In this document: positions 1-8,025 of the stretch, piece by piece
Layout of the letters: each line of letters opens with the position of its first letter
How positions within the stretch are numbered: position 1 is the stretch's first letter
Source: Bauldia sp.
GTDB taxonomy: Bacteria; Pseudomonadota; Alphaproteobacteria; Rhizobiales; Kaistiaceae
Direction: 5' to 3'
Length of the DNA: 35,602 nt
NCBI GenBank assembly: GCA_020853895.1
Contig: JADYYB010000098.1
Span: 1-35,602 of the forward strand
Translations under genes and position numbers: made by a program
Notes under the pieces: model-generated
What the model was told of the DNA's origin: nothing
The model's input: the letters and a program-made list of their open reading frames with translations, nothing else
Database searches by the model: none

Positions 1-1
1 C

Positions 2-259
2 GGCTACGCGCTGAGCGAGGCGTGGATCGTCGCCTCGACGATCCTCTACGTCGTCACCGGGCTCTTCTGGCTGCCGGTGGTGTGGATGCAGGCGCGGATG
101 CGGGACCTCGCCGCGGCCGCGGCGGCGGCGGGCGAGGTGCTGCCGCCCGCGTATCACCGGCTCTACCGCATCTGGTTCGCGTTCGGCTTCCCGGCCTTCT
201 TCGCGGTGCTGGCGATCGTCTGGCTGATGATCGCCCGTCCGGTCACGTGGACGATTTGA
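2..259 (+). CDS. DUF2269-like integral membrane protein, C-terminal part
   Basis: The reading frame enters from the left edge, so only the last 85 residues are seen. They hold two strongly hydrophobic helices. The first spans the stretch around [20 protein letters not shown] and the second the stretch [18 protein letters not shown] close to the C-terminus. They are joined by a basic and alanine-rich loop (RMRDLAAAA). The pattern, with a Trp-Leu-Pro-Val helix followed by a YHRLYRIWF segment, resembles the end of the DUF2269 predicted membrane proteins, whose function is unknown. The stop codon region overlaps the 3' end of the convergent msrB gene by 17 bp. The family call rests on pattern recall from a partial protein; membrane location is clear. 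Confidence 0.6.
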   Translation, partial: GYALSEAWIVASTILYVVTGLFWLPVVWMQARMRDLAAAAAAAGEVLPPAYHRLYRIWFAFGFPAFFAVLAIVWLMIARPVTWTI

Positions 260-773
260 CCGGCGCGTCCGCGAGCGGCTGCCCCTCGGGGGCGCCGCGG
301 CCGAGGAGGTCGGGGAGCGGCTCGCCGCTCGGCACGAAGCTCAGCGAGACGGAGTTGAGGCAGTACCGCGCATAGGTCGGCGGCGGGCCGTCGGGGAAGA
401 CGTGACCGAGATGGCCCTGGCAGCGGGCGCAGCGGATCTCGGTCCGTTCCATGCCGTAGCTGGTGTCGCGGACGAAGGCGATGTGATGCCGGTCGATCGG
501 GTCGAAGAAGCTCGGCCAACCAGTGCCGGAATCGAACTTCTTGTCCGACCGGAAGAGCGGCAGGCCGCAGAGGCGGCAGACATAGGTGCCGGCCTGCTTG
601 TTGTCGGTGAAAATCCCGCAGAAGGCGGCCTCGGTGCCGTGATCGAGGATGACGCGGCTCTCCTCGTCGTCGAGCGTGGCGGAGAGCGTCTTCAGCTGCT
701 CGGCGGAGGGCGGCTTCAGGTCGAAGCCGGCGCGCGAGAGCTGGAGGGCGGCGTGGGTCATCGAGGGCGCCAT
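243..773 (-). CDS. msrB: peptide-methionine (R)-S-oxide reductase MsrB
   Basis: Reduces the R epimer of methionine sulfoxide, free or in proteins, using thioredoxin; a cytosolic oxidative-damage repair enzyme. The 176-residue product shows the family's zinc site as two CxxC pairs (C66/C69 in CRLCG and C115/C118 in CARCQ), the conserved SGTGWPSF block (residues 82-89), the [11 protein letters not shown] block and the catalytic Cys138 in [10 protein letters not shown]52 (AFCGIF) is a candidate resolving cysteine. The ATG at 773 is chosen because the family homology begins soon after; an open frame continues 19 codons upstream without family features. There is no signal peptide. It lies 35 bp downstream of the hydrolase gene on the same strand and may be cotranscribed with it. 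Its 3' end overlaps the convergent membrane-protein gene by 17 bp. Confidence 0.93.
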   Translation of the reverse strand: MAPSMTHAALQLSRAGFDLKPPSAEQLKTLSATLDDEESRVILDHGTEAAFCGIFTDNKQAGTYVCRLCGLPLFRSDKKFDSGTGWPSFFDPIDRHHIAFVRDTSYGMERTEIRCARCQGHLGHVFPDGPPPTYARYCLNSVSLSFVPSGEPLPDLLGRGAPEGQPLADAPVKSST

Positions 774-808
774 GGCGGGGCCTTTCGGTTCAGATGGGTG
801 AGGACACC

Positions 809-1519
809 TTAGATGATCTCGGCGATCCAAGCCGCAAGGGTTTCGAAGAGCTCCTCGCGGACATCTGAATCCTTCCGGCCGCTTCGCGCGGGAACGTGAA
901 AGGCGTGGTTGGCCTCCGGGATGAGGTGGAGCCGCGCCCGGGGGCCGAGGCCGGCCACGGTCGGCTCGAGAAGATCGAGATTGGCGAACTCGTCCTTGGT
1001 ACCCTGGAGGAAGAGCATCGGCACCTTCACGTCGGTCAAGTGATCGGCGCGGCTCGTGCCCGGCTTCTCCGGCGGATGGAGCGGGAAGCAGAAGAACCCG
1101 AGACCGGCGACACCGAGCGGCTCGGCGGCCTCGGCCTGCGAGGTCATCCGGCCGCCGAAGGATTTGCCGCCGGCGACGAGCGGCAGCTTCGGGAGCCGGC
1201 GCTTCGCCTCCTCGACCGCCGCACGCACCGTCGCCGTGGTGACGGCGGGCGTGTCCGGCCGCCCGCGCTTCGCCTCCATGTACGGGAACTGGTAGCGGAG
1301 TGTGGCGATGCCGCGACGGGCCAGGCCATCGGCCGCCTGGTTCATGAAGGAATGGGCCATGCCGGCGCCGGCGCTGTGCGCGAGGACATAGGCGGCCGTC
1401 GCCTTCTCCGGAACGACGAGGAGGCCGGAAACCTCATCGGAATCAGGGACTTGGAAGCGGAAGGGCTCCGCCTCGAAAGCCGGGGCCTCCGGCTCGGCGA
1501 TTCGACCGCGCTTGGCCAA
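809..1519 (-). CDS. alpha/beta hydrolase of the KANL3/Tex30 type
   Basis: A 236-residue cytosolic alpha/beta hydrolase-fold protein. The nucleophile elbow is GGKSFGG with Ser120, the acid is likely Asp176 (QGTKDEF), and the histidine is His205 or His208 in EANHAFHVP. The early [13 protein letters not shown] segment supplies the oxyanion region. These motifs match the KANL3/Tex30 group of dienelactone-hydrolase-like proteins, usually annotated only as alpha/beta hydrolase; the substrate is unknown. The start is a TTG at 1519, supported by an AAGGG ribosome site 8 nt upstream and by the absence of any other start near the fold's beginning. The gene is divergent from ku across about 60 bp and lies upstream of msrB on the same strand. 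Confidence 0.85.
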   Translation of the reverse strand: MAKRGRIAEPEAPAFEAEPFRFQVPDSDEVSGLLVVPEKATAAYVLAHSAGAGMAHSFMNQAADGLARRGIATLRYQFPYMEAKRGRPDTPAVTTATVRAAVEEAKRRLPKLPLVAGGKSFGGRMTSQAEAAEPLGVAGLGFFCFPLHPPEKPGTSRADHLTDVKVPMLFLQGTKDEFANLDLLEPTVAGLGPRARLHLIPEANHAFHVPARSGRKDSDVREELFETLAAWIAEII

Positions 1520-1581
1520 ATTGATAGACCCTTAAGCCGTCCGTGGTTCAGTCCACGGTCGTGGTGTGAGGAGTACAAGCG
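1520..1581. promoter_or_regulatory. short divergent control region between hydrolase and ku genes, with a dyad
   Basis: Only 62 bp separate the two divergent start codons, so both promoters must overlap here or sit inside the genes. A perfect 6-bp dyad, CCGTGG at 1541-1546 and CCACGG at 1553-1558 with a 6-nt spacer, sits in the middle. It could be an operator or a 5' UTR hairpin for ku. The ku ribosome site GAGGAG lies at about 1567-1572. No clear -35/-10 pair was recognised. Confidence 0.3.
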
Positions 1582-2421
1582 ATGGCGCCGCGCGCCTACT
1601 GGAAAGGCTATCTGAAGCTCTCCCTGGTGTCGTGCCCGATCGCGCTCTACCCGGCGGCGTCGAATGCCGAGAAGGTTTCCTTCAACCGGATCAACAAGAA
1701 GACCGGCAACCGGCTGCGCCAGCTCCTCGTCGACTCCGGCTCCGAGGAGCCGGTCGAGCGGGAGGATATCGGGCGCGGCTACGAGGTCGCCAAGGGCGAG
1801 TATCTGATCGTCGAGGACGAGGAACTCGAGAAGATCCAGATCGAGAGCACCCACACCATCACGATCGAGAGCTTCGTGCCCAAGGCCGAGGTCGACGAGC
1901 GCTACATCGACAACCCCTATTACCTCGCGCCGACCGACAAGGTCGGCCAGGACGCCTTCGCGGTGATCCGCGATTCGATGCGCGAGACGAAGATGGTCGG
2001 GCTGGGCCGGGTGGTGATCGCCCGCCGCGAGCGGGTCGTGATGCTCGAGCCGTTCGACAAGGGGCTCCTCGCCACCACGCTCCGCTACGCTTACGAGGTG
2101 CGCGAGGCCGCGTCCTATTTCGAGGACATCGCCGACATCGAGATCCCGGAGGAAATGAAGGACTTGGCCGGACACATCATCCAGACCAAGAGCGGGCATT
2201 TCGAGCCCGCCAAGTTCGAGGACCACTACGAGACCGCGCTCACCGAGCTCCTGAAACAGAAGCAGGCGGGCCGCGCCATCGAGGCGCCGACGACCGAGAT
2301 GAAGGCGCCGCGCGTCATCAACTTGATGGACGCGCTCAAGGCCAGTATCGAGGCTGACGTGAAGAAGCCGGCGGCCGCCTCCGCGCCCCGCCGCGCCGCC
2401 AAGAAACGCTCAACCGCCTAG
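1582..2421 (+). CDS. ku: non-homologous end joining protein Ku
   Basis: Bacterial Ku forms a homodimeric ring that binds DNA double-strand ends and recruits LigD. The 279-residue protein is of usual size. It opens with MAPRAYWKGYLKLSLVSCPI, the typical start of the Ku core, and contains the NRINKKTGNRLRQ, YEVAKGEYLIVEDEEL, IDNPYYLAPTD and KGLLATTLRYAYEVR blocks of the beta-barrel. The last 20 residues are a Lys/Arg/Ala tail (KKPAAASAPRRAAKKRSTA), as in other bacterial Ku proteins where the tail affects DNA binding. The ATG at 1582 has GAGGAG 9 nt upstream. The next gene, encoding a BRCT-HTH-TPR protein, begins 5 bp after the stop and is almost certainly cotranscribed. ligD lies 1.4 kb away on the opposite strand. 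Confidence 0.96.
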   Translation: MAPRAYWKGYLKLSLVSCPIALYPAASNAEKVSFNRINKKTGNRLRQLLVDSGSEEPVEREDIGRGYEVAKGEYLIVEDEELEKIQIESTHTITIESFVPKAEVDERYIDNPYYLAPTDKVGQDAFAVIRDSMRETKMVGLGRVVIARRERVVMLEPFDKGLLATTLRYAYEVREAASYFEDIADIEIPEEMKDLAGHIIQTKSGHFEPAKFEDHYETALTELLKQKQAGRAIEAPTTEMKAPRVINLMDALKASIEADVKKPAAASAPRRAAKKRSTA

Positions 2422-2426
2422 AGGGA

Positions 2427-3533
2427 ATGGCCAAGGCCCTGGACGGCTCCGCTCTTTCTGGTGTCGTCGTCTTCGCGGGCCGCCTCGCCGCGATGAAGCG
2501 GGCCGAGGCCTACGCGCTGGTCGCGCGCCATGGCGGGACGCCACGGCAGGAAGTCTCCCGGCGCAGCACGGTGATGGTGGTCGGCGAGCTCGGCTGGCCG
2601 CTCCTTGCCAACGGCCATCCCAGCAACAGCCTCGGCCGCGCCAAGACGCTCGGCGTGCCGCTGGTCAGCGAGCGGCAGTTCCTCGAATGGGCGGGCCTGT
2701 CGGCGCCAGCCGAGCAGGCGCTCGACTATTCGCTCGAGCAGGTGGCCGGGCTTTCCGGTCTGCCGGTCGAGATCGTCGAGCAGCTCGGTGTCTACGGTCT
2801 CATCCATGCGCGGAATGGGAAATGCGGCTTCCGGGCGCTCGCCGGCGCGCGGCAGATCGCCGAGCTCCTTCGCGCCGGCGTCGGTCTCTCGGTGATCAGC
2901 GCGAGCCTTCGCGAGATCCGCCGATGGCTGCCGGGCGCGGGGCCGGCGAACCTCCGCCTCTTCCCCGCCTCCTCCGACGCGCTGGTGATCGCGCAGCTCA
3001 ACGGCTTCACCGACCAGCGCGGCCAGTTCCTGATGCCGGTCGAGAAGCCGCGCGCGGACGCCGACCGGCTCTTCGCCGAGGCGCAGGAGGCGGAGGAGCG
3101 CGAGGCCTTCGCGGTGGCCGAGCGGCTCTATCGCCGCGCGATGCGAGCCGACGCGACCGACGCCACGGCGGCCTTCAACCTCGCCAACATGCTGCGCGGC
3201 CTCGGGCGGCGGGTCGAGGCGGAGGCGCTCTATCGCCAGGCGGTCGGTACCGAGCCGCGGCTTGCCGAGGGCTGGTACAATCTCGGCGACCTCCTCGACG
3301 AGCAGGGCCGGCTGCCCGAGGCGATCGCCGCGCTGGAGCGGGCGGTGGCGATCGAGCCGGACTACGCCGACGCGATCTTCAACCTCGCCCTCCTCCTGCA
3401 GCGCGCGCACCGGACGACCGAGGCGGGCTTCCACTGGCGGAAATATCTCAAGCTCGACGACCGCTCGGCGTGGGCCGCCCGGGCGCGCAAAGCGCTCCGG
3501 TATTGCGAGATGGTCGGCCGCGAGCGGGGCTAG
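2427..3533 (+). CDS. BRCT - MerR-like HTH - TPR fusion protein, ku-linked
   Basis: A 368-residue soluble protein with three parts. Residues 8-91 resemble a BRCT domain: LSGVVVFAGRL, the KR.EAY..V..HGG segment, STVMVVGE, and a final SERQFLEWAGL like the WxxxC/FL end helix. Residues 100-205 look like a MerR-type winged helix (YSLEQVAGLSGLPVEIVEQL, then a GFRALAGARQIAELLRAGVGL helix pair). Residues 212-345 hold three to four TPR units (AFNLANMLRGLGRRVEAEALY, GWYNLGDLLDEQGRLPEAI, IFNLALLL). BRCT domains bind partners or phosphopeptides in repair proteins; TPRs bind proteins. The ATG follows the ku stop by 5 bp, with a GAGGG ribosome site overlapping that stop, so the two are likely made together. 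A role as an accessory end-joining or regulatory factor is inferred from context alone. Confidence 0.85.
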   Translation: MAKALDGSALSGVVVFAGRLAAMKRAEAYALVARHGGTPRQEVSRRSTVMVVGELGWPLLANGHPSNSLGRAKTLGVPLVSERQFLEWAGLSAPAEQALDYSLEQVAGLSGLPVEIVEQLGVYGLIHARNGKCGFRALAGARQIAELLRAGVGLSVISASLREIRRWLPGAGPANLRLFPASSDALVIAQLNGFTDQRGQFLMPVEKPRADADRLFAEAQEAEEREAFAVAERLYRRAMRADATDATAAFNLANMLRGLGRRVEAEALYRQAVGTEPRLAEGWYNLGDLLDEQGRLPEAIAALERAVAIEPDYADAIFNLALLLQRAHRTTEAGFHWRKYLKLDDRSAWAARARKALRYCEMVGRERG

Positions 3534-3621
3534 AGCAGCCCCCCAACTTCCAGTCGCTGAGGTCTGTCGTGGGCTATCCCCTCCGCAGTTGACCTGCCGA
3601 GCGACTGCCACTGCGACAGTC

Positions 3622-3658
3622 CCCTCTCTCCGCCGGGGAGAGGGTTAGGGTGAGGGGG
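3622..3658 (+). repeat. REP-like palindromic element, copy 1
   Basis: A 37-bp element made of a GC-rich palindrome (CCCTCTC..CGCCGG..GAGAGGG) followed by a G-rich tail (AGGGTGAGGGGG). It lies in the noncoding gap between the convergent BRCT-TPR and ligD genes. Copy 2 at 3713-3749 is the same element in the opposite direction. This is the architecture of paired REP elements between convergent genes in many proteobacteria. Confidence 0.8.
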
Positions 3659-3712
3659 TACAGGTCCATCCGAAGAGGGCGCCATACAAGAACCTCATCC
3701 GGAGAGGTGGAG

Positions 3713-3749
3713 CCCCCTCACCCCAGCCCTCTCCCCGCCGGGGAGAGGG
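3713..3749 (-). repeat. REP-like palindromic element, copy 2 (inverted)
   Basis: Reverse-complement copy of the element at 3622-3658: a C-rich arm (CCCCCTCACCCCAGCC) leads into the palindrome CTCTCCCCGCCGGGGAGAG. On reverse complement it matches copy 1 at nearly every position, differing at about four of 37. The two copies face each other across 54 bp and could fold into a large stem that blocks read-through between the convergent operons. Confidence 0.8.
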
Positions 3750-3799
3750 GGCAGGTCGGAGCCACCGGAGGATCGACCACGGCCCGGCTGGATCGCACG

Positions 3800-6400
3800 C
3801 TAGCTGGCCTTCGGGAGCTTTTGCTTCACCTTGAAGAAGTCGGCCCAGGGGTCGTGCTTCTGGCGCTCGAGGCGGCGGCCGAGATTGGCGACGGTGAAAT
3901 GGTTGGGGCGGAGCGTGTCGGTCAGCTCGCTCCATTCCACCGGCGTCGAGACCGGGGCGCCGGCGCGGGCGCGGGTCGAGTAGGCGGCGACGGCGGTCGC
4001 GCCGCGGCCGTTGCGCAGATAGTCGATGAAGATCTTCCCCACCCGCGCCTTCTTGCTGATCGTGGCGAGATAGCGGTCGGGGCTGTCGGCGGTCATGTCG
4101 TCGGCGATCTTCTTGCAGAAGGCCTTCGCCGCCTCCCAGTCGGCCGACGGGGTGAGCGGCACCACGACGTGCAGCCCCTTCCCGCCCGAGGTCTTCACGA
4201 AGCTCTCGAGCTTCACCTTCTTCAGCCGCTCGCGCACCTCCTTCGCCGCGACGATGATGTCGTTCCAGGTCGTCCCCTCGCCCGGGTCGAGATCGAAGAA
4301 CAGGCGGTCCGGCCGGTCGAGGTCGCCGACCTTCGAGCCCCAGGGATGGATCTCGAGGACGCCCGACTGGACCAGCGCGACGAGGCCGCGAAGGTCCTCG
4401 ATCCACATCATCGGCTTCTCGTCGCCGGTGTCGACATGCTTCACCGACTTGTCGATCTCGCCCCACGGGTGCTTGGCGAAGAAGCACGGCTTGCCGATGC
4501 CCTGCGGGCAGCGGAACATCGAGAGCGGCCGACCGACGAGATGGGGCACGATCCAGTCGGCGATCGAGACGTAGAACTGCGCGAGGCCGAGCTTGGTCAG
4601 CCCGTCGGCCTCCCACAGCACGCGGTCGGGATGGGTGAGCTCGACGCCCTCGATCCTCGGTGTGCCCTTGGCCTCCACGACTGGCGCCTCCTCGATGGGG
4701 ACATTGGCCGCCCATTCCATCCGGATCTCGGTCGGGTCCTTGTCCTCGCGGACGCCCTTGAAGGAGGAATGGCGGAGGATGTTCTCCTGGGTGCGGCTCC
4801 GGTACTCGACCTCGACCACCATGCGTGGCTCGACCCATTTGGCGCCGCGCTCGGCGTCGGCCGGCAGCGCCTTGGCGAAGGCGTGGCGCTTCTTGACCTC
4901 GATCTTCCGGAGCTCGTCGGCGAGCGCCCTCGCGGTCTTCTGGTTGAAGCCGGTGCCGACGCGGCCTACATAGATCAAGTGCCCGTCGTCGTCATAGACG
5001 GCCAGCGCGAGCGAGCCGATGGCGCCGGGCACGGCGGTCGAGGGGACATAGCCGACCACGACGAATTCCTGCTCGTGGGTGCATTTGTTCTTGAGCCATG
5101 TGTCGGCGCGGCCGGGCTTGTAAGGGAGGTCCTTGCGCTTGGAGATCGTGCCTTCGAGGCCGAGCCGGCAGGCATGGTCGAGCATCTCCTGGCCGTTCTC
5201 CTCGAGGTGCTCGGCGTAGCGGATGCGGGCGTCCGGCCCGACCGCGTCGAAGACCTTCTTCAGGAACTCCTTCCGGTCGATGAGCTTCGCGCCCTGGAGG
5301 TCGATGCCCTCGTAATAGAGGATGTCGAAGACGTAGTAGACCACGCGCTCCTGCTGGCCGGTGGCGAGCGCGTCCTGGAGGAGGCCGAAGACCGAGATGC
5401 CGTTCTCGTTCTCGACCACGACCTCCCCGTCGAGCATCGCCGAGCCGAAGCCGAAACCCTTCAGCTTCTCGGCGATGACGGAGAATTTCGGCGTCCAGTC
5501 GAGGCCCTTCCGCGTCATCAGCTTGACCTTGCCGGCGTCGATGCGGGCGGCGATCCGGTAGCCGTCGAGCTTGATCTCGTGGATCCAGCGATTGCCGCCC
5601 GGCACCTTGTCGGTGAGGGTGGCCAGCGTCGGCTCGACGAAGACGGGGAGGATGCCTTTCCGCGCGCCGTTCATCTCCGGCAGCGCGGGCAGCTTGACCT
5701 CGCGGGCGCGGACCGTGGTCTGGCGCGCGGCGTGATCCTTGCGCACCGCGCCCTCGGCCTTGAGGTCGTCGTTGGTGCGGCCCGAGAGGATCGAGGCGGT
5801 CTCCTCCTCGATCAGCTCCGCCTCGCCGGGCGGGCGGGCGAACTCGTCGTTGCCCTTGATGAGGAGCCACTGCTCCTTCTTCTCGCCGGGACGCTTCTGC
5901 ATCCTGACAAGGTGCCAGTGGCCGTGCAGCCGCTGGCCGTGGAGGTTGAAGGATAGATGCCCCTTGGCGAGACCTTTGTGCGGGTCCTCGACCGGCTCCC
6001 AGCGGCCCTGGTCCCAGACGATCATCGTCCCGGCGCCGTACTCGCCTTCGGGGATCACGCCCTCGAATTCGAGATATTCGAGCGGATGGTCCTCGGTCTG
6101 CACGGCGAGGCGCTTCTCGGTGGTGACGAGGCTCGGTCCTCTAGTCACCGCCCAGCTCTTGAGGACGCCGTCGAGCTCTAGACGAAGGTCGTAGTGGAGA
6201 CGGCGGGCGGCATGCTTCTGGACACAGAAGCGGAACGCCTCGCCTGCTTTTGCCGTCGGGGTCGGCTCCGGGGTCCTGGCGAAGTCGCGCTTCTCGCGGT
6301 AGGCGCGAAGCTTCTCCTTCACATTGTCAGAGATGGTGCTCGCGCGGGCCAGAAGGGCGTCTCCGTCAATGTCGTCCGGCAGGTCTGCCGGACGATACAT
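3800..6400 (-). CDS. ligD: multifunctional DNA ligase D (PE-LIG-POL)
   Basis: Seals and processes double-strand breaks held by Ku. The 866-residue protein has all three modules. PE (about 45-190): His63, His69, Asp71, Arg73, His105 and Tyr109 follow the exact spacing of the Pseudomonas LigD phosphoesterase active site. LIG (about 255-560): adenylation lysine K277 in EIKLDGYR, LDGEVVVE, and the EGTISKRKD...WLKNK motifs. POL (about 585-866): metal ligands D703 and D705 in FFDLDPGEG, KTSGGKGLHVVVPL, and the third acid D793 in FIDYLRNGRG. The ATG at 6400 has AAGGAG 4-5 nt upstream, and the PE domain starts soon after; a longer open frame upstream is only the shadow of the next gene. It is the third gene of a leftward unit behind two glycosyltransferases, 38 bp after the nearer one. 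ku lies on the opposite strand. Confidence 0.97.
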   Translation of the reverse strand: MYRPADLPDDIDGDALLARASTISDNVKEKLRAYREKRDFARTPEPTPTAKAGEAFRFCVQKHAARRLHYDLRLELDGVLKSWAVTRGPSLVTTEKRLAVQTEDHPLEYLEFEGVIPEGEYGAGTMIVWDQGRWEPVEDPHKGLAKGHLSFNLHGQRLHGHWHLVRMQKRPGEKKEQWLLIKGNDEFARPPGEAELIEEETASILSGRTNDDLKAEGAVRKDHAARQTTVRAREVKLPALPEMNGARKGILPVFVEPTLATLTDKVPGGNRWIHEIKLDGYRIAARIDAGKVKLMTRKGLDWTPKFSVIAEKLKGFGFGSAMLDGEVVVENENGISVFGLLQDALATGQQERVVYYVFDILYYEGIDLQGAKLIDRKEFLKKVFDAVGPDARIRYAEHLEENGQEMLDHACRLGLEGTISKRKDLPYKPGRADTWLKNKCTHEQEFVVVGYVPSTAVPGAIGSLALAVYDDDGHLIYVGRVGTGFNQKTARALADELRKIEVKKRHAFAKALPADAERGAKWVEPRMVVEVEYRSRTQENILRHSSFKGVREDKDPTEIRMEWAANVPIEEAPVVEAKGTPRIEGVELTHPDRVLWEADGLTKLGLAQFYVSIADWIVPHLVGRPLSMFRCPQGIGKPCFFAKHPWGEIDKSVKHVDTGDEKPMMWIEDLRGLVALVQSGVLEIHPWGSKVGDLDRPDRLFFDLDPGEGTTWNDIIVAAKEVRERLKKVKLESFVKTSGGKGLHVVVPLTPSADWEAAKAFCKKIADDMTADSPDRYLATISKKARVGKIFIDYLRNGRGATAVAAYSTRARAGAPVSTPVEWSELTDTLRPNHFTVANLGRRLERQKHDPWADFFKVKQKLPKAS

Positions 6401-6438
6401 AACGCTCCTTCCCCGGTAAATTTCCCCAACCCCCTGCC

Positions 6439-8025
6439 CTACCAGGGCACGTGGTGGATCTCGACGCGCGGCAGGCCGACCGGGCGGATGCCGAGGTCGC
6501 GGGCGAGGAGGCCCAGCCCCTCGGTCTCGATGTGGCCGCGATAGGGCTTCTCGGGAAAGCGGAGGCCGCCGCGATGGAGCCCGGCGTCGACCAGCAGCAT
6601 CGTGCCGCCGACGGCGTCGAGGTAGACCCGCTCCGAGTGGCGGAGCCCGTCCATGCAGACCTTGCCGAGCGAGCCCTCGGGCTGCAGGAGGCCGTCCTTC
6701 ATGTTGCGGTAGAGGATGTACTCGTCGTCGAAGGGCACGGCGATGAAGCTGTTGGCGTCGTAGGTCGGGCCGCCGGGATAGACCGTGCAGTGCGGCGCGA
6801 CGATGCGCGCCTTCTCCTCGAGGAGGCGCTGGACGATGCGCGGCGGGAACGCCCAGAGGTCGACGTCGATCCAGAGCGCCCAGTCGTCGCTCGCGTCGAG
6901 ACCGCCGTCGATGAGGTGGTTGCGGACCCTGGCGAGATTGCCGCGACGGCGGCGCTGCAAGTGAGGCTTCCAGCGCTCCGGGCCGCCGGCGGGAGCGGCG
7001 ACCTCGTAGCGGAGGAGGACCGCGTCGCGATAGCGCGGCCGCATCTCGCCGACCGCCTCCTCGAGCAGCGCGCGCGAGCGGTCGACGCTGTCGCCCTCGC
7101 AGAAGACGATCTTCAGGAGCTCCTTCGGGTAGTCGAGCGCTTCGATCATCCCGCGGAGCCGCCCGATATGCTGCGCGGCATCGCGGACCGGGACGAGGAT
7201 CGCGACGCGGCCGCCGGCGGGCGAGGGACTGGCGACGACCTCCGGACCTACCCGCGCGCGCTCCTCGGCGGGATCCAGGATCTCGCCCTGGCTCAGATGG
7301 TGGCGCAGCGCGAAATACTTGCCGCGCCACCAGTTGATCCGGTGCTGGCTGCGGCGGCGCGGGGGCTTCTTGAACCAGGTGCCCTCCCAGTAGTGGCTGG
7401 CGAGCGTGCCGACCGGGTTGGGCGCGTAGTCGGGGGCGGCGATGCCGTTCGAGTCGACGGGGTTGAACAGCTGGGCCGGATAGACCGCGACGGACGCCTT
7501 GTCGGCGAAGCCGTTATAGGCGCCGGTGAGGAGGAACGGGCCGGTCGCGTCGAGGACGCCCTGAGCGAAACGGCAGTCGTACATCCGCCCGGCGAGATGG
7601 ACCCAGAACGGATGGCCGGCCGGGCTCGCCATCAGCCCGTTGAAGAGCAGGAAGGAGAAAGCGCGGCTGGCGATGTTGTGCTGCGCCCAGTTCGTCGGCG
7701 GCTCGTGGGCGAGCACGACCCGGTCCTCGTCCATGATCGGGTCGAACGGGGCGAGGCACTCGGTGTCGAGGTCGGCATAGATGCCGCCGAAATGGTGCAG
7801 CAGCAGATAGCGGCCGGCGTCGGCGCGCATGATCGGCTGCGGGTACGCGGCATAGACCGGGAGGAAGTCGGGATATTTCTCCGCCACGAAGTCGAGGAGC
7901 ATCCGGTCGGTCCAGAGCCGATACTCGTAGCCGGGGTTGAGCCGGCGCCAGCTCTCGACCCAGCCCGCGAATTTCGCGGGGACCTCATCGGTCTTCCAGG
8001 TCTGATGGATGATCTTCGGGATCAT
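6439..8025 (-). CDS. two-domain glycosyltransferase (GT32-like + ANP1/GT62-like)
   Basis: A 528-residue soluble protein with two apparent sugar-transfer domains. Residues 1-215 match the GT32 (DXD sugar-binding) type: MIPKIIHQTWKT start, RADAGRYLLLHHFGGIYADL with the DXD at 85-87, and a final SHYWEGTW. Residues 272-528 begin again with VAILVPVRDAAQHIGRLRGM, then KIVFCEGDSVDRS, RWKPHLQRRRRGNLARVRN, a second DXD (DVD 387-389) and a VAPHCTVYPGG block, resembling the ANP1/GT62 mannosyltransferase family. A linker rich in Arg/Trp joins them. The ATG overlaps the stop of the upstream GT4 gene by 4 bp (ATGA), so they are translationally coupled. Donor and acceptor are unknown; an extracellular glycan role is inferred from the neighbours (GT4 and a divergent flippase). 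Confidence 0.82.
   Translation of the reverse strand: MIPKIIHQTWKTDEVPAKFAGWVESWRRLNPGYEYRLWTDRMLLDFVAEKYPDFLPVYAAYPQPIMRADAGRYLLLHHFGGIYADLDTECLAPFDPIMDEDRVVLAHEPPTNWAQHNIASRAFSFLLFNGLMASPAGHPFWVHLAGRMYDCRFAQGVLDATGPFLLTGAYNGFADKASVAVYPAQLFNPVDSNGIAAPDYAPNPVGTLASHYWEGTWFKKPPRRRSQHRINWWRGKYFALRHHLSQGEILDPAEERARVGPEVVASPSPAGGRVAILVPVRDAAQHIGRLRGMIEALDYPKELLKIVFCEGDSVDRSRALLEEAVGEMRPRYRDAVLLRYEVAAPAGGPERWKPHLQRRRRGNLARVRNHLIDGGLDASDDWALWIDVDLWAFPPRIVQRLLEEKARIVAPHCTVYPGGPTYDANSFIAVPFDDEYILYRNMKDGLLQPEGSLGKVCMDGLRHSERVYLDAVGGTMLLVDAGLHRGGLRFPEKPYRGHIETEGLGLLARDLGIRPVGLPRVEIHHVPW

Noticed and set aside
3622-3749. Possible CRISPR repeats
   Set aside because: Only two copies, in opposite directions and internally palindromic: REP-like, not a direct-repeat array.
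3650-5956. Very long open frame opposite ligD (768 codons)
   Set aside because: It is the antisense shadow of ligD; GC-rich codon bias opens the reverse frame, and its product is low-complexity Glu/Arg/Val/Leu sequence without domains.
6401-7330. N-terminal extension of ligD by 310 codons
   Set aside because: The extension overlaps the glycosyltransferase gene in another frame, is Arg/Pro-rich, and the true ATG at 6400 has a strong ribosome site next to the PE domain.
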